A DNA stretch of 23,560 nt from Chrysochromulina tobinii (Eukaryota > Haptophyta > Prymnesiales > Chrysochromulinaceae). The stretch spans positions 1-23,560 of the forward strand of contig JWZX01003169.1 of the NCBI GenBank assembly GCA_001275005.1, in the 5' to 3' direction. Numbering within the stretch: position 1 is the first letter of the stretch; each line of letters begins with the position of its first letter. Positions 1 to 9,924 of this stretch are shown piece after piece. A model generated the notes under the pieces. That model had not been told where the DNA came from. It ran no database searches and saw only the letters and a program-made list of their open reading frames with translations. Made by a program: the position numbers and the translations under genes.

Positions 1-340
1 GCAGCGGCGGCGAGGGAGGTGGTGGGCAAGGCGGCGGCGGTGAGGGCGGGGGCGGCGGCGGTGAGGGCGGCGGCGGCAGCGGCGGCGGTGGCATTAGGGG
101 TGAGGGCGGCGGCGGCAGCGGCGGCGGTGGCATTAGGGGTGACGGCGGTGGCGGCAGCGGCGGCGGTGGCATAAGGGGTGACGGCGGTGGCATTTGAGGT
201 GGTGGCATTTGGGGTGGCGGCGGCGGCGGGGGTGATGGCGGCGGCGGTGACGGCGGTGGTGGCGGAGGATGAGAGGGCGGAGGCGACGGCGATGGTGGCG
301 GCGGCGAGGGTGGCGGCGGCGGCGAGGGTGGTGGCGGCAG
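1..340. repeat. GGC/GGT-rich coding minisatellite with a 39-bp unit
   Basis: This is a GC-rich repeat tract with almost only G, C and T on the plus strand. A 39-bp unit is clear: copies at 62-100 and 101-139 are identical, a third at 140-178 differs at three positions, and a fourth from 179 is shortened. Read on the minus strand the unit gives 13 residues, PLMPPPPLPPPPS. The tract forms the proline-rich part of the gene running off the left edge. Confidence 0.85.
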
Positions 341-688
341 GGATATAATGACCTGCGTTGTAGCGGCCAAGTAAACAGCAGTCGTAACGAGCACTACGCA
401 GCCCAGGCTGAAAAGCTGGCCGATTGTAAAGGCCACCTTGAGGCTTCTTGACAGCTTGATCCTAACAGCCGTCGGTGAATGCTTTGGCGCGCCCCACAGG
501 ATCAGGCCACCTGCCGGAGGCTCCTCGGCTCCGAGGACGAGCGCACGAATGCTCTTCCGACCGTTGGTGGGGCTACCGCGGCCATCGGAGACGCTCTTAG
601 GGCTGACGGTTGGACGCGGAGGCGATGGAGGCGATCTGTACAGCAGACGGTTGCTCTCGGCCTGGTCCTCGGTTCGGAGGTGCTCCAT
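1..688 (-). CDS. Type II membrane protein with Pro/Ser-rich ectodomain (partial, 3' end off window)
   Basis: The minus frame is open from 841 to the left edge, and its only in-frame ATG before the repeats is at 688-686, giving at least 229 codons with no stop in the window. Roughly the first 85 residues are polar, Ser/Pro/Arg-rich and cytosolic-looking. They are followed by a hydrophobic stretch of about 25 residues (VAFTIGQLFSLGCVVLVTTA and onward, encoded near 361-435), preceded by basic residues (RIKLSRSLK), as expected for a type II signal anchor. From about 340 leftwards the frame becomes Pro/Ser repeats of the PPPPSPPPP kind, typical of algal cell-surface or Golgi type II proteins. All repeat-unit length changes are multiples of three, which supports coding on this strand. 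The catalytic or binding domain would lie beyond the edge, so the function is unknown. Nothing upstream of the ATG is recognisable. A glycosyltransferase or wall glycoprotein is possible but unproven. Confidence 0.6.
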   Translation of the reverse strand, partial: MEHLRTEDQAESNRLLYRSPPSPPRPTVSPKSVSDGRGSPTNGRKSIRALVLGAEEPPAGGLILWGAPKHSPTAVRIKLSRSLKVAFTIGQLFSLGCVVLVTTAVYLAATTQVIISLPPPPSPPPPPSPPPPSPSPPPSHPPPPPPSPPPPSPPPPPPPQMPPPQMPPPSPLMPPPPLPPPPSPLMPPPPLPPPPSPLMPPPPLPPPPSPPPPPPSPPPPCPPPPSPPL

Positions 689-1430
689 TGATCGCGGGTC
701 GTCAGTCAAGTTTCCAAAAAAAACACAAAGTTTCGCCGCCTCTTCTCGCTTCCCCACAGCACGCTGATTGGCGCTCGAGCTATGCCGCTTCTCTTGTGAT
801 GAGAGGTGTTTACTCGACAGCTTCGCGTCAGGGTACCCAGTTCAAAAACGCCCGTGCAAAAACACAGGTGGGGGCGTGGGGGACTGGTGGGGGAACGTGT
901 ATCCGGTACTAGCTCGTAGCTGATAGAATCGACTCACCGCACGTTCGACCCGTCACCAACACACGCGACGCGTGTGCGCCACAAAGCCGCATCCAAGCAG
1001 CGCTCGAAGCCGACACCCTGCGCCAGGCCGTGCCGAGGCGGGGCCGGGTCGCGTCTTAGTCGCGTCTCACAGTACACAGATAGTGCATAGTCCATGCACC
1101 ATGGCAATAGTCGCTCTAGAAGATGGATGGTACTCGTTGTTCTTCTACTAGGCGCGCGGGTCAAACCGCGGAAGTGGGCCATGCCATGTGGCATGTCTCG
1201 ACCGGACTCTGCACTCTCGAGCGAGCTCATCAGCTCAACCCAAAGCAAACACCTGATACAGCACACACACGAGGTAGTACCCGCGGGGCAACCATGATCC
1301 TCGAGACAGGTATTACAGTATGCGCATATGAGCATGTTTTCGGAGGGATGGGGGGGTCGTGGCGCGCGCGCTGTGAGCTTCGTTGGACGGCGGGCAGCAG
1401 CACACCCCTGTCCGGCTCCTGCAGCCTGCA
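689..1430. other. Intergenic region, no supported gene
   Basis: This stretch lies between the start of the left-edge gene and the stop of the PH/IQ gene, both on the minus strand. It should hold the promoter and 5' UTR of the former and the 3' UTR of the latter. It contains an A-rich patch near 716-730. Open frames here on both strands are Cys/Arg-rich with no domain-like pattern, and I could not support any as a gene. Confidence 0.5.
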
Positions 1431-2993
1431 TCACTTGGCGGCGGCGGAAGCCTTGGCGCGGATGTACGCGATCTCCTCATTGGTAATCGCGTACTCGAGC
1501 GCCTTCGTGGTGTCGTTCGTGCTGATCGCATGCTGCAGCGCCGCGACCCGCACCTTGGAGTCCGCCACGTCCTGTGCCTCTTCAGGCGTGAGAGCGAGTA
1601 CCTCGGCCACTTCCCAGTGGTACGATCGGATCGCCTGCACGAAGCGCTCGTACCTCTCGGCCTCGGCCTCGGAGGCGGGCGTGCTCAACCGGATGCATGC
1701 ACAGCACCTTGGGGGAACGGTCGCACGTGAGCGCAACACGAGCGCCGCCTCAACCGGCGTCACCACGAGCTTATCGGCCTCGTCAAACTCCGAGGTGCTC
1801 ACATAGTAGCGGAACCACTTGAGGCGGCTGGTCTCCTCGTACTCGACGCCTTTCTGGACCGCCTCGATCTGCGCCTCCTCCTCGGCCGAGATCGCGAGAT
1901 CGCGCGCACTCTCCCAGCGCGCCACCTCCGGCTGCATGTAATAGGCGAGCCACTCAAGCCTCGACTTTTCCTGCTGCTCGGTGCGTACCGAATGTCCGCG
2001 AAAGTTCTTCTGCAACTTGATGGCGGCGAGGCCGAGCTCAATCTCCTCATCCTCGGGCGTCTTCGCGCTGGCAGCCGCGGCGAGCTCCGCGCGCGTCTTT
2101 GCGCCGCGTGCGCGCGCCTGCAGCAGCACGGCCGCCTTGGCTTTCCGATCTGCGCCGCCCACCGCCCCAGGCAACGCGAAGGTGAGGATGGTGCCCGGTT
2201 CTGCGCCCTCGGGCACCGACAGCTTCACCCGGACGCCGCTCGGCGTCGTCGCCTGCAGTTTGTCGCCCGGCTGCACGTTGTCGGGCACAGTGATCTCAAA
2301 AGTCACCACGTCCTCCTCGTCCTCCTTTGTCTGCGATGGCTGCGGCGGCGTGCCCTCGGGCTTGGGCAGTGGCGGGCCGCCCGGCGCGAAGCTTTGATCA
2401 CGCGGCGTGTCGTAGCCGGACGTGTCGTGCGGCGGCACGGTGGGCGCGCCGCGCGGGTCGTCGTCGCCGTTCTGCTGGCGCAGGGCCTCGGCTGTGCGCG
2501 GCGTGAGCACTATTGTCGCCTTCGGCTTATTGCTCGAAAAGATACTGCGCCGTGCGGAGACGGCGCTCGTGCCGCCGTACTCGGAGTTGAGCTTGGCGGC
2601 GAGCTGCGGGTTGGCATACGACGCGAGCACGGCACTGACGCCGGCGGGAACGACAGCGGAGCACCAGAGCTTGAGCCACTGGCTGCGTTCCTCCTCTCCC
2701 GCCGGGAACGCGATGACCATGCGCTTGGCGACCCCACCGTTGGGAGCGCCGACCTCCAGATCGATGGCGCCCGCGGGCGCACCCTTATCGGCGGATGGCC
2801 GGATGGAGAGCACGTTGCGCAAATCAAAGTGGCCCTTTGCCTTCGACTTCTTCTCCGTCTCGTAGTAGAAGACGGTGAAGCCCTCACTTGTAAAGTAGCG
2901 CTGGTTGTTCTTTACGGCGAACTTGCCGCCGTCGTGGTTCTTGAGCAGGTAGCCCTGCATGCTCGTCTTGAGAGCAACGCGCGGCGACTGCAT
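1431..2993 (-). CDS. PH-domain and IQ-motif signalling/scaffold protein
   Basis: The product is 520 aa. The open frame extends to 3080, but that codon is TTG; the first ATG is at 2993. A PH domain covers residues about 12-112: it opens with GYLLKN, has basic and aromatic beta strands (RYFTSEGFTVFYYE) and ends with the helix containing the hallmark Trp (ERSQWLKLW). A Pro/Gly-rich linker follows. Residues about 231-273 carry two copies of a VPxxxxPG motif (VPDNVQPGDKL, VPEGAEPGTIL), a small repeat seen in protist proteins. IQ-like calmodulin-binding motifs sit at about 285-303 (AAVLLQARARGAKTR) and 320-335 (AAIKLQKNFRGHSVR). The C-terminal third has three diverged repeats around RLxWxxYY. Expected role: phosphoinositide-dependent membrane recruitment with calmodulin control; the partner is unknown. 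The gene is divergent from SCC2. The domain call is firm; the biological role is inferred. Confidence 0.82.
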   Translation of the reverse strand: MQSPRVALKTSMQGYLLKNHDGGKFAVKNNQRYFTSEGFTVFYYETEKKSKAKGHFDLRNVLSIRPSADKGAPAGAIDLEVGAPNGGVAKRMVIAFPAGEEERSQWLKLWCSAVVPAGVSAVLASYANPQLAAKLNSEYGGTSAVSARRSIFSSNKPKATIVLTPRTAEALRQQNGDDDPRGAPTVPPHDTSGYDTPRDQSFAPGGPPLPKPEGTPPQPSQTKEDEEDVVTFEITVPDNVQPGDKLQATTPSGVRVKLSVPEGAEPGTILTFALPGAVGGADRKAKAAVLLQARARGAKTRAELAAAASAKTPEDEEIELGLAAIKLQKNFRGHSVRTEQQEKSRLEWLAYYMQPEVARWESARDLAISAEEEAQIEAVQKGVEYEETSRLKWFRYYVSTSEFDEADKLVVTPVEAALVLRSRATVPPRCCACIRLSTPASEAEAERYERFVQAIRSYHWEVAEVLALTPEEAQDVADSKVRVAALQHAISTNDTTKALEYAITNEEIAYIRAKASAAAK

Positions 2994-3215
2994 GTCGTCG
3001 CGTGCGAAAGCGCCGCGGTCTCGCCCGATGCAAGAGTGATTCGGTGAGTCACAAGGCAAAGGACTAAGTCCTGTTCCCAATTTGGAGACATCCGTAGCTC
3101 AGCTTAGACTCGCATGGGCTCGTCACAGCGCGCGTGCGTGCCCATCCTGTGTTCGGCGGCAACGCGCTTGGGTCCGATTCATCGTCGCGCCTCCCCCTCC
3201 GTCCCGACTTCACCG
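2994..3215. promoter_or_regulatory. Putative bidirectional promoter, PH/IQ gene and SCC2
   Basis: These 222 bp separate the start codons of two divergent genes and must hold both 5' UTRs and promoters. An in-frame upstream ATG for SCC2 at 3114 would shorten it to about 120 bp. I see no TATA box. This is an inference from gene orientation. Confidence 0.45.
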
Positions 3216-5835
3216 ATGGCGGCGTCCGAGGCCTTCAACCCGGCGTCGCTCTCGCTGCTCATCCCCATCGAGGACGAGCTGCGCGCGCTCGCGGATCCGC
3301 GCGCGGCCTCTGAGAAGACCCCGGCTGCCATGCAGGCTGCCTCCTCTGCCCCGGATGCGGCGACCAAGGAAGTGATGGACAGGATGCTGCGCGCAGTGGA
3401 CCTCACGCAGCTTCGCGTGCACAGTGATGTCCGCCCCCCCAACTTCCTCGGCGCCGGCGCCGAGCCCGTCGCGCGCACCCCGGCATCTGCGCCTGCAGCC
3501 AGCAGTGCCAGCGGAGCAGACGGTGTGTGTGTGGCCGGAGGCGAGGCGAAGGCGCCCGTGCGTACGGGCAGCAAGCGCTCCCGTGACGTGACCCCAGCGT
3601 CACCCGCGCCCTCGGAACTCGCTGTTGGCGCGCGGGTGCTTGCCCGCTTCAAGCGCCGGGACCGCTTCTTTCCCGGTGTCATCACCGCTGTGAACCGTGA
3701 CAACTGCACCGTCTCCGTGTGCTACGATGACGGCGATGAGGAGGAGGACGTTCGCGAGCAGGATGTCAAGCCCGCAGACCCGGCGCAAGTCTTTGTCAAG
3801 CCAATGCCTGCGCCGACGCCCGCGCCCACCCGCGCGCCCGCTCCTGCTCCGGCGCCGTCTTCCGCGGTCCGGCGGCAGAGCAGCATGGTCAAGGCCGTCC
3901 CGCCCGCGGCGCCGCCGGTCGCCGATGGCGAGGGCAGCTCCGAGCGGCTGCTCGAACTGCTCGAGGGCATCGACGCGAGCGCCGAGCCGGCGCGCTCGCT
4001 CATCGCGTCGATCGCGACGGAGGTGCGTGCGATGCCCGAGACGGCGCTGCTCGCCGTGCCCAAGCCGTCGCTGCGCGCGCTGCTCGACGCGCTCCAGCTG
4101 GTCATTGGGCGCGCGGCCGAAGCCGCCGCCGCGGCGGCGGCTGCCAAGGAGAAGGCGCGCAGCAAGGCGCGCGCGGCCGCCGAGGCCGAGGACGGCGAGG
4201 GCGATGCGATGGACGACGAAGAGGACGAGGTAGGCGAGGACACGGGCGGCGCGACTCTGCGCGCGCACGCGCTCGAGGCGACGCTGCTGCTGCTCAGCCT
4301 GGTGAGCGTGCCCAAGATGCCACCCGACCTGCTCGTCGAAGAGGCGCTCGAGGCCGCCATCGGCCTCGCCAAGCGCGAGCTCGCTCGCACCCTTGCGGGC
4401 GACGCGAGTTCGTCCGTTCCTTCAGGCGGCCTGAGCACGCCCAACCGTGGCGGCGCTAAGGGGCGGCCGGCCAAGGTGCCGCGTGTGACGCCGGGCAGTG
4501 CTGGGCTGGTTGGCGGTGTGGGCGGCGCGGGTGGCGGCTCGATCGCGGCGACGATGACGCTCGTGCTTGAGCGGCTGCCGAGCCTCGCTCGATCTGGCGT
4601 TTCGGACGGCCTCGTGCTTCAGCTCATCAGCCTCGGCCTCTCCGCCGCCTTTGGCACCGTGGGCGCCAAGGGCGGCGCCAAGGGGCTCGGCAGTTGCCTG
4701 CCGATCCAGATGGCGGGGATGCGGTTGCTGCTCGCCCTCTTTGCCGAGTACCCGTCGCAGCGCCGAGCCATCCTGCTCGACCTGATCGAGAAGCGCCTCG
4801 CTTCGATGCTCTCCCCCAGCCGTGAGAGCCGGCGCAACTTTGCACTGCCCGACGGCTCGCGCGTCCAGATGTTCACCGCGCTCGTGCTGCTGCTGCTGCA
4901 GGCGGCGGGCGCGCTCCCGCCGCCCGCCGAGGCTGCCGAGGCCGCCGCAGCGGCACCCGCGACTTTCCTGGGTCACGTCTCGCCTGCGCCGGCTGCGGCC
5001 GCGGACGCCGATGGCACCGCCGGCTCGGGCAAGAAAGGGCGCGGCAGCGGCGGCAAGGCGGCCAAGGTGGCAGCGGCTGCGGCGGAGGCGGCAGCAGCTG
5101 CCGCGGCCGAAGAGAAGGCGCGCACCAAGGCGGCCGCAGAGGCGGAGGCCGCCGCCAAAGCGGCGGCCGCCGCGCACCCGCGCAACTCTGTCAAGAAGCT
5201 GATGGGCGCCGCGCTGCAGACGTTTGCGGCCAAGTGCCTCGACCACGCCGACGACGCGGAGAACAAGGTGGCCTTCGAGGAGTTTGTGCGCGATGTGCTT
5301 CACCTGACGGGGCGGCCCGAGTGGCCCGCGGCGCCGCACGTGGCCGACCGCATGGGCACCATCCTGTGCCAACGGCTCGGGGCACCAAAAGAGGCGCCAA
5401 AGTCTGCAGCAGGGCGCGCCGCTGACACCAAGGAGCAGCACGCTCGCACGCTCGCGCTCGAGCAGCTTGGAGCGCTGCTCGCGACGCTCTACGAGCACAA
5501 GCGCAAGCATGCGGATGCGCCCCTCACCTTCCCGCTTCCCAAGGAGGACGTGAACATGGACGCACAGCCCAATGACAAGGGCGAAATCATCGGCTGTCCG
5601 TGTGGCGTGACCGAGTACGACAAGACGCAGTCCTTCATGCTCGACTGCGACCTGTGCCACCAGTGGTTCCATGGCGAGTGCATGGGCGTCGGCGACAGCA
5701 AGACGGACAAGGAGTGGTATTGCGACCACTGCCGCCTCTCCACCTCCGTCAACGATCAGCGTGAGCAGATGGCGCGCCTGCTTGGCGGCGCTCTGAGCGG
5801 CCCTGACACCGCCGGCTGCGACGACGACGACGAGG

Positions 5836-5903
<68 letters not shown>

Positions 5904-8900
5904 TCGGCGGAGCTCGCAGCGCTGTGCACGGAGGCGGAGACGACCAAGCAGCTCGTGCTGAACTACGTGCAGGCCTCGGCCAGCGCCGACCCAGCCGCGG
6001 ACACGGCCGCCTCACACATGTTGTGCGAGTGGCACCAGATCGCGATGGAAAAGAAGCAGCGGCTGCTGTGCGACCTATACCAGGAGCAGCAGCGACTCAC
6101 GCTGGTCGCGCGCCGGCGGCACCAGAGCGGTGGCGTTGCAGGCGGCGAGGCGGACGCAATGCGCGAGCTGCCGCTGCTCTCGCGTGAGGGGATCCTTGTC
6201 GCGTGCCGCCAGCTGATGGCCGACGGTGGCCTCTTCGCCAAGGGCGAGGTGATGCTCTCATACCTGCTCGCATACGTTCACCGCGACCCGCAGCCGTCGA
6301 CGCGTGCGCGCGCGCTCAAGGCGCTGCGCGAGGTGATCAAGGCGGACCCGTCGGTGCTCTCGCTCAAGGGCGTGGCGCAGACGGTGCAGGGACGACTGCG
6401 CGACGACTCATCGATTGCCGTGCGCGAGAGTGTGCTCGACCTGCTCGGCGAGTACCTGAGGCTCAAGCCGGAGCTGATCACGCAGTACTACGCGACCATC
6501 GCGAGCCGGCTTAGCGACCCGGGCGTCTCTGTGCGTAAGCGCGTCATCAAGATCCTTCGCGATGTGTGTACCTCGAGCTCGGCCAGTATTGGCTGCTTAA
6601 GCCCGAGCGCATCCGCGGCCGCGCCGCCGCCCGCCCCGTCGGAGTTGTCACGACGCGACTCCGTCGAGCTCGCCGGACCGCTCTCGCCAGGCCGTGCCGG
6701 CGCCGGCGTCGGCAGCGTCGCCGACGGGCCGCTCTCGCCCTCGCGGCCGGCTCTCTCAGCTTCAGATCGCGCCATCGACGCGTGCTGCCGCATGGTGCTG
6801 CGCCTTGGGCCCAATGAGGAGGAGGAGGTGCACAAGCTCGTGCTCAAGGCCTTCAGCGACCTGTGGTTCGCGCCCAATGCCGACGACCCGACGGCGCCGC
6901 TCGAGTCGTCGGACTGCATAGCACGTTGCGAAATGCTCGTGGGTGTGGTGGCGCGCACCGCCGCCGCAGGCATGGGCGACGGTCAGGCTGACGTGGGCGC
7001 CAAGCGATGCGAATGGCTCGGCTCCCTGCTCGCGCGCATGCTCAAGCCGCCGAGCGTCGATGGCAAGCCGAGCGCGACGGCGCTGCGCGAGGCGGCCGTG
7101 GCTGAGAAGGTGTGCCATCAGCTCGTGGCCCAGCTCATGGAGAGCTTGCTGCAACGCGGCGAGGCGGACGCGCTCAATGCGGCGCCTGACTCGCTCGAGG
7201 CGCGCACGCTCATGCGCAAGATGGGCGAGACTCTGCAGGCTCTCTCGCTCTTCTGCACGGCCATGCCGCAGCTGCTGCTGCCGCATATCGCGGTGCTCAC
7301 GCAGTTCCTGCACTACGAGAGCGCCACGCGCGCGGTGCAGCACATCTGCGAGATGCTCCCCGCGCTGCTGCGCATCCTCGAGCACCCACCCTCCAAGCTG
7401 CTGGCGGACCTCGAAAAATTCCTCTCGGCGCTCATCTATCGTGTCAAGGAGTCGCTGCTCACGCCCACGATCCTCGCGTTCGCGATGACCATCCAGGCGA
7501 GCGGCAATGCGACGCTCATCGTGCGCATCCTGGCCAACTTCCACGAGTATCTCGAAGACTATCGCGTGCACATGAGCGAGCGCCCCGACGAGAAGTTGCC
7601 CGCACGGCTCACGTCCGAGTCGCTCCGGCGCTCGTTCATCTGCGCGGGACTGCTATGTCGCTACTACGACTTCGATGCGCCCGCTGCCGTGGTCGAGGCG
7701 CACGCCGCGGACGGGAAAACGTACTTTGTGGGCAAGTCGGTCATCGAGCACGTCTACCGCACGCTGCGCGAGCTCACACGCCCCGCGCTGCCGCCCATGT
7801 GCGTGCTCTACGCGTACAAGGGGCTTGGAGCGGTGCTCGTGCGCAAGCCCGAGATGCTCGTGCCGTGCCGCGACCTCTTCGCGCGCGCGCTCGCGCCCCA
7901 GGCGCCCGCGAAGCTGAAGCGGCAGGCGCTTGACAACCTGCGGCTGCTGCTCACCGCCGACGAGGAGCGTCAGCGCACCCTCTCAGCTTCGAGTGGCGCC
8001 ACGGGCTCCGCCAAGAAGGTGGCGATCGCCGAGCTGCAGTCGGCCGCCGACCACTCGGCGGCGGTGACTGGCTCGCTGCAGAGCCAGCTCAAAGACATCC
8101 TCGCCGCGATGCGCGATCCTCGGGATGTGTCGGTGCGTGCCGCGGCGCTCGCGCTCGCGGGCGCGCTGCTCACAAATGGCATTGCCCACCCGGCAGAGAT
8201 CTTGCCCAAGGTGCTTGCACTCGAGGTGGATGAAGGGGACAAGGAGGGCAAGGAGGGTGGCACGGCCGACGCAGCCATGGGCGAGCTGCGCAAGCAGTAC
8301 GAGCGGCATAAGGAGATGCTGACCTCGCCCGCCATCACGACCAGCGGCGCGCGCGAGGCCTTTGCGCTGCAGAAGGCGATCGCCGAGGCCGCCGTGAAGG
8401 CGGCGGCGGCGGCCAAGGGCGGTGGCGGCGAGGGCGACGCGGGCGACGTGGGGGATGCGAGCAGCGTGCCGCCCGCGGCGCTCGCAGCCCGCCCGAAGCT
8501 GACAGCTCTCTACATTCTGCATGGTCCGAACCGCAAGCATCGGCAGGCACACCTTCGTGAGCTGCTCGGCATGCTCAACGTGCAGCAGCACGAGACGCTC
8601 CCCATGGCCCAGCTCGCCGACGAGCTCCGACTGAGTGAATGGCTGTGCCACGCGCTCGCCGAGATGCCGTACGACAAGGAGCCTGATGTACTGGGGCTCA
8701 TTTGCCAGGCGAACCGCATGCTGTCTCTCGACGCCGAGCCGACCCTCGCAGCCGCCGGCGCACTGCTCGGCGACGAGGCCGAGAAGCAGCCCAAGCCGAT
8801 CCCCGTGCTGGAGGCTGCCGCCAAGGCGCTCAACGGCGCACAGGTCGAGAGCTTGCAGCGCGCGTGCCATCTGTGCGCGGTAGTCGGGCTCGCACACGTG

Positions 8901-9494
8901 CTCAAGCAGCAGCTCAAACGTGCCTTTGGCATTTCTGACCTTCGGCTGCAGGCCTACGACCCGCTCGCCGAGCTCAAGGCGACTGAGCGGCAGGTCGCTC
9001 GCCTCGCCGACGTGCCGCCACTCGACACTAGCGCCATGTGGTCTCGAGCGCTCTCCTCCGCCGCGGACGCCGGCGCGCCTGCGGTCAAGAAGCCGCGCAA
9101 GAGTGACGGAGCCTCGAGGCTTGCGGCGCCCGTTGCGGCCGAGGGCGTGGAGCTCGCGGTCGCACAGTACGTCTGGCTGCGCGCGCTGCTCGCCGACGAC
9201 GAAGCGGGGTTCGACTTCAACCTCCTGCTTGCGAGTCCCAAGGACCAGGACGCGGACGCCGAGAGCAAGCCCGCCCGGGGCGCAGGGCGCAAGTCGACTG
9301 CCGCCGCTAAGCAGCCTGCAGCGGCCAAGCGCGGTACGCCCGGCAGCAGCGGTGGTCGGGCTTCTGGCGGACGCGGCTCTGGCGGCCGCGGCCGCGGCGG
9401 CCGCGGCAAGAAGCTCGGCCGCAAACGCAAGGCGGCCTTGAGCGACGATGAGGATGACGAGGATGATGACGAGGATGACGATGACCTGGACTAA
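3216..9494 (+). CDS. SCC2: Cohesin loader SCC2/NIPBL with Tudor and PHD domains
   Basis: The product is 2092 aa from the ATG at 3216; an in-frame ATG at 3114 would add 34 residues rich in Ser/Arg that look like translated UTR. The family loads cohesin onto chromosomes with SCC4/MAU2. Domains: a Tudor/SH3-like barrel at residues about 134-186 (VGARVLARFKRRDRFFPGVI ending in CYDDGDEEED); Ala/Lys-rich low complexity; a C4HC3 PHD finger at about 791-843 (CPCG, CDLC, WFHGEC, WYCDHC); a 21-residue Gly-rich run; then HEAT repeats with the SCC2 signature SVRKRVIKILRDVC near 1106 and the Nipped-B C-terminal region (ILANFHEYLEDYRVH near 1440; YILHGPNRKHRQAHLRELLG near 1765). The tail is RG-rich with a basic patch (KKLGRKRK) and a very acidic end, suggesting nuclear DNA or histone contacts. 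Plant SCC2 also has a PHD finger; the Tudor domain is less expected. It forms a single uninterrupted exon. Confidence 0.92.
5838..5900. repeat. GGC trinucleotide microsatellite inside SCC2
   Basis: Twenty GGC codons interrupted once by AGC encode a Gly12-Ser-Gly8 linker between an acidic patch after the PHD finger and the start of the HEAT region. As a pure codon repeat it is likely to vary in length between strains. Confidence 0.95.
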
Positions 9495-9924
9495 AGAACT
9501 CGCACGGGCGGCTGAGCTCACGCAGCGACACTGGCGCCTACGCCGACAGCGCCGAGCTGGCACGGCCGATTCGCCTATGTCGACCTTTGCGAGCAAACTG
9601 GCCTGAGGGAAGAGTTGGCCGCGTACCGTGTGCAGGTGCCGCTGCGCGTGCAGCATGGGGGAGATCCGGAATCGGAGCGTGCCGCGTTCTAAGCGCACGA
9701 GATCGTCCAATCTGTGTCCCACTGCATTAAAAGTTTGGCTCAACAATCTGAAAATGCTAAATGGGCACTTTTCTTGAAAAGGCGCATTTAAACGTGTACA
9801 TGTACAAGCCGCGCTTCTAATTACTTGCACCGTTGCACGTCCGCCGTCCGCGTGGGTCGCAGTACCGGCGGAATACCCGCAGGCCGCAGGCGCAGTACGC
9901 ACGCCCCGAGACTACTGTAGCGCG
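9495..9924. other. Convergent 3' intergenic region
   Basis: This region lies between the stop codons of SCC2 and the Tudor/TPR/FN3 gene, so it holds both 3' UTRs. It becomes clearly AT-richer from about 9718 to 9835 and includes a perfect 12-nt palindrome, TGTACATGTACA, at 9795-9806. The long open frame across it on the minus strand (9902 down to 7983) is antisense to SCC2 and is a shadow. Confidence 0.5.

Noticed and set aside
1-340. The G-rich tract as a possible telomere, satellite or non-coding G-quadruplex block
   Set aside because: The units are in-frame multiples of three and give a Pro/Ser ectodomain directly after a membrane segment on the minus strand, so coding explains it better.
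934-1434. 166-aa minus frame overlapping the PH/IQ stop codon, Cys-rich
   Set aside because: The cysteines form no recognisable finger, the start overlaps the upstream stop by chance, and the composition resembles other shadow frames.
1992-3047. 351-aa open frame on the plus strand
   Set aside because: Antisense to the PH/IQ gene; Arg/Ala-rich with no pattern.
4422-5729. 435-aa open frame on the minus strand
   Set aside because: Antisense to SCC2, across its low-complexity part and PHD finger; shadow frame.
7983-9902. 639-aa open frame on the minus strand
   Set aside because: It lies almost entirely antisense to the SCC2 C-terminus; its Arg/Leu/Gly-rich composition is typical of shadow frames in GC-rich DNA, and no domain is visible.
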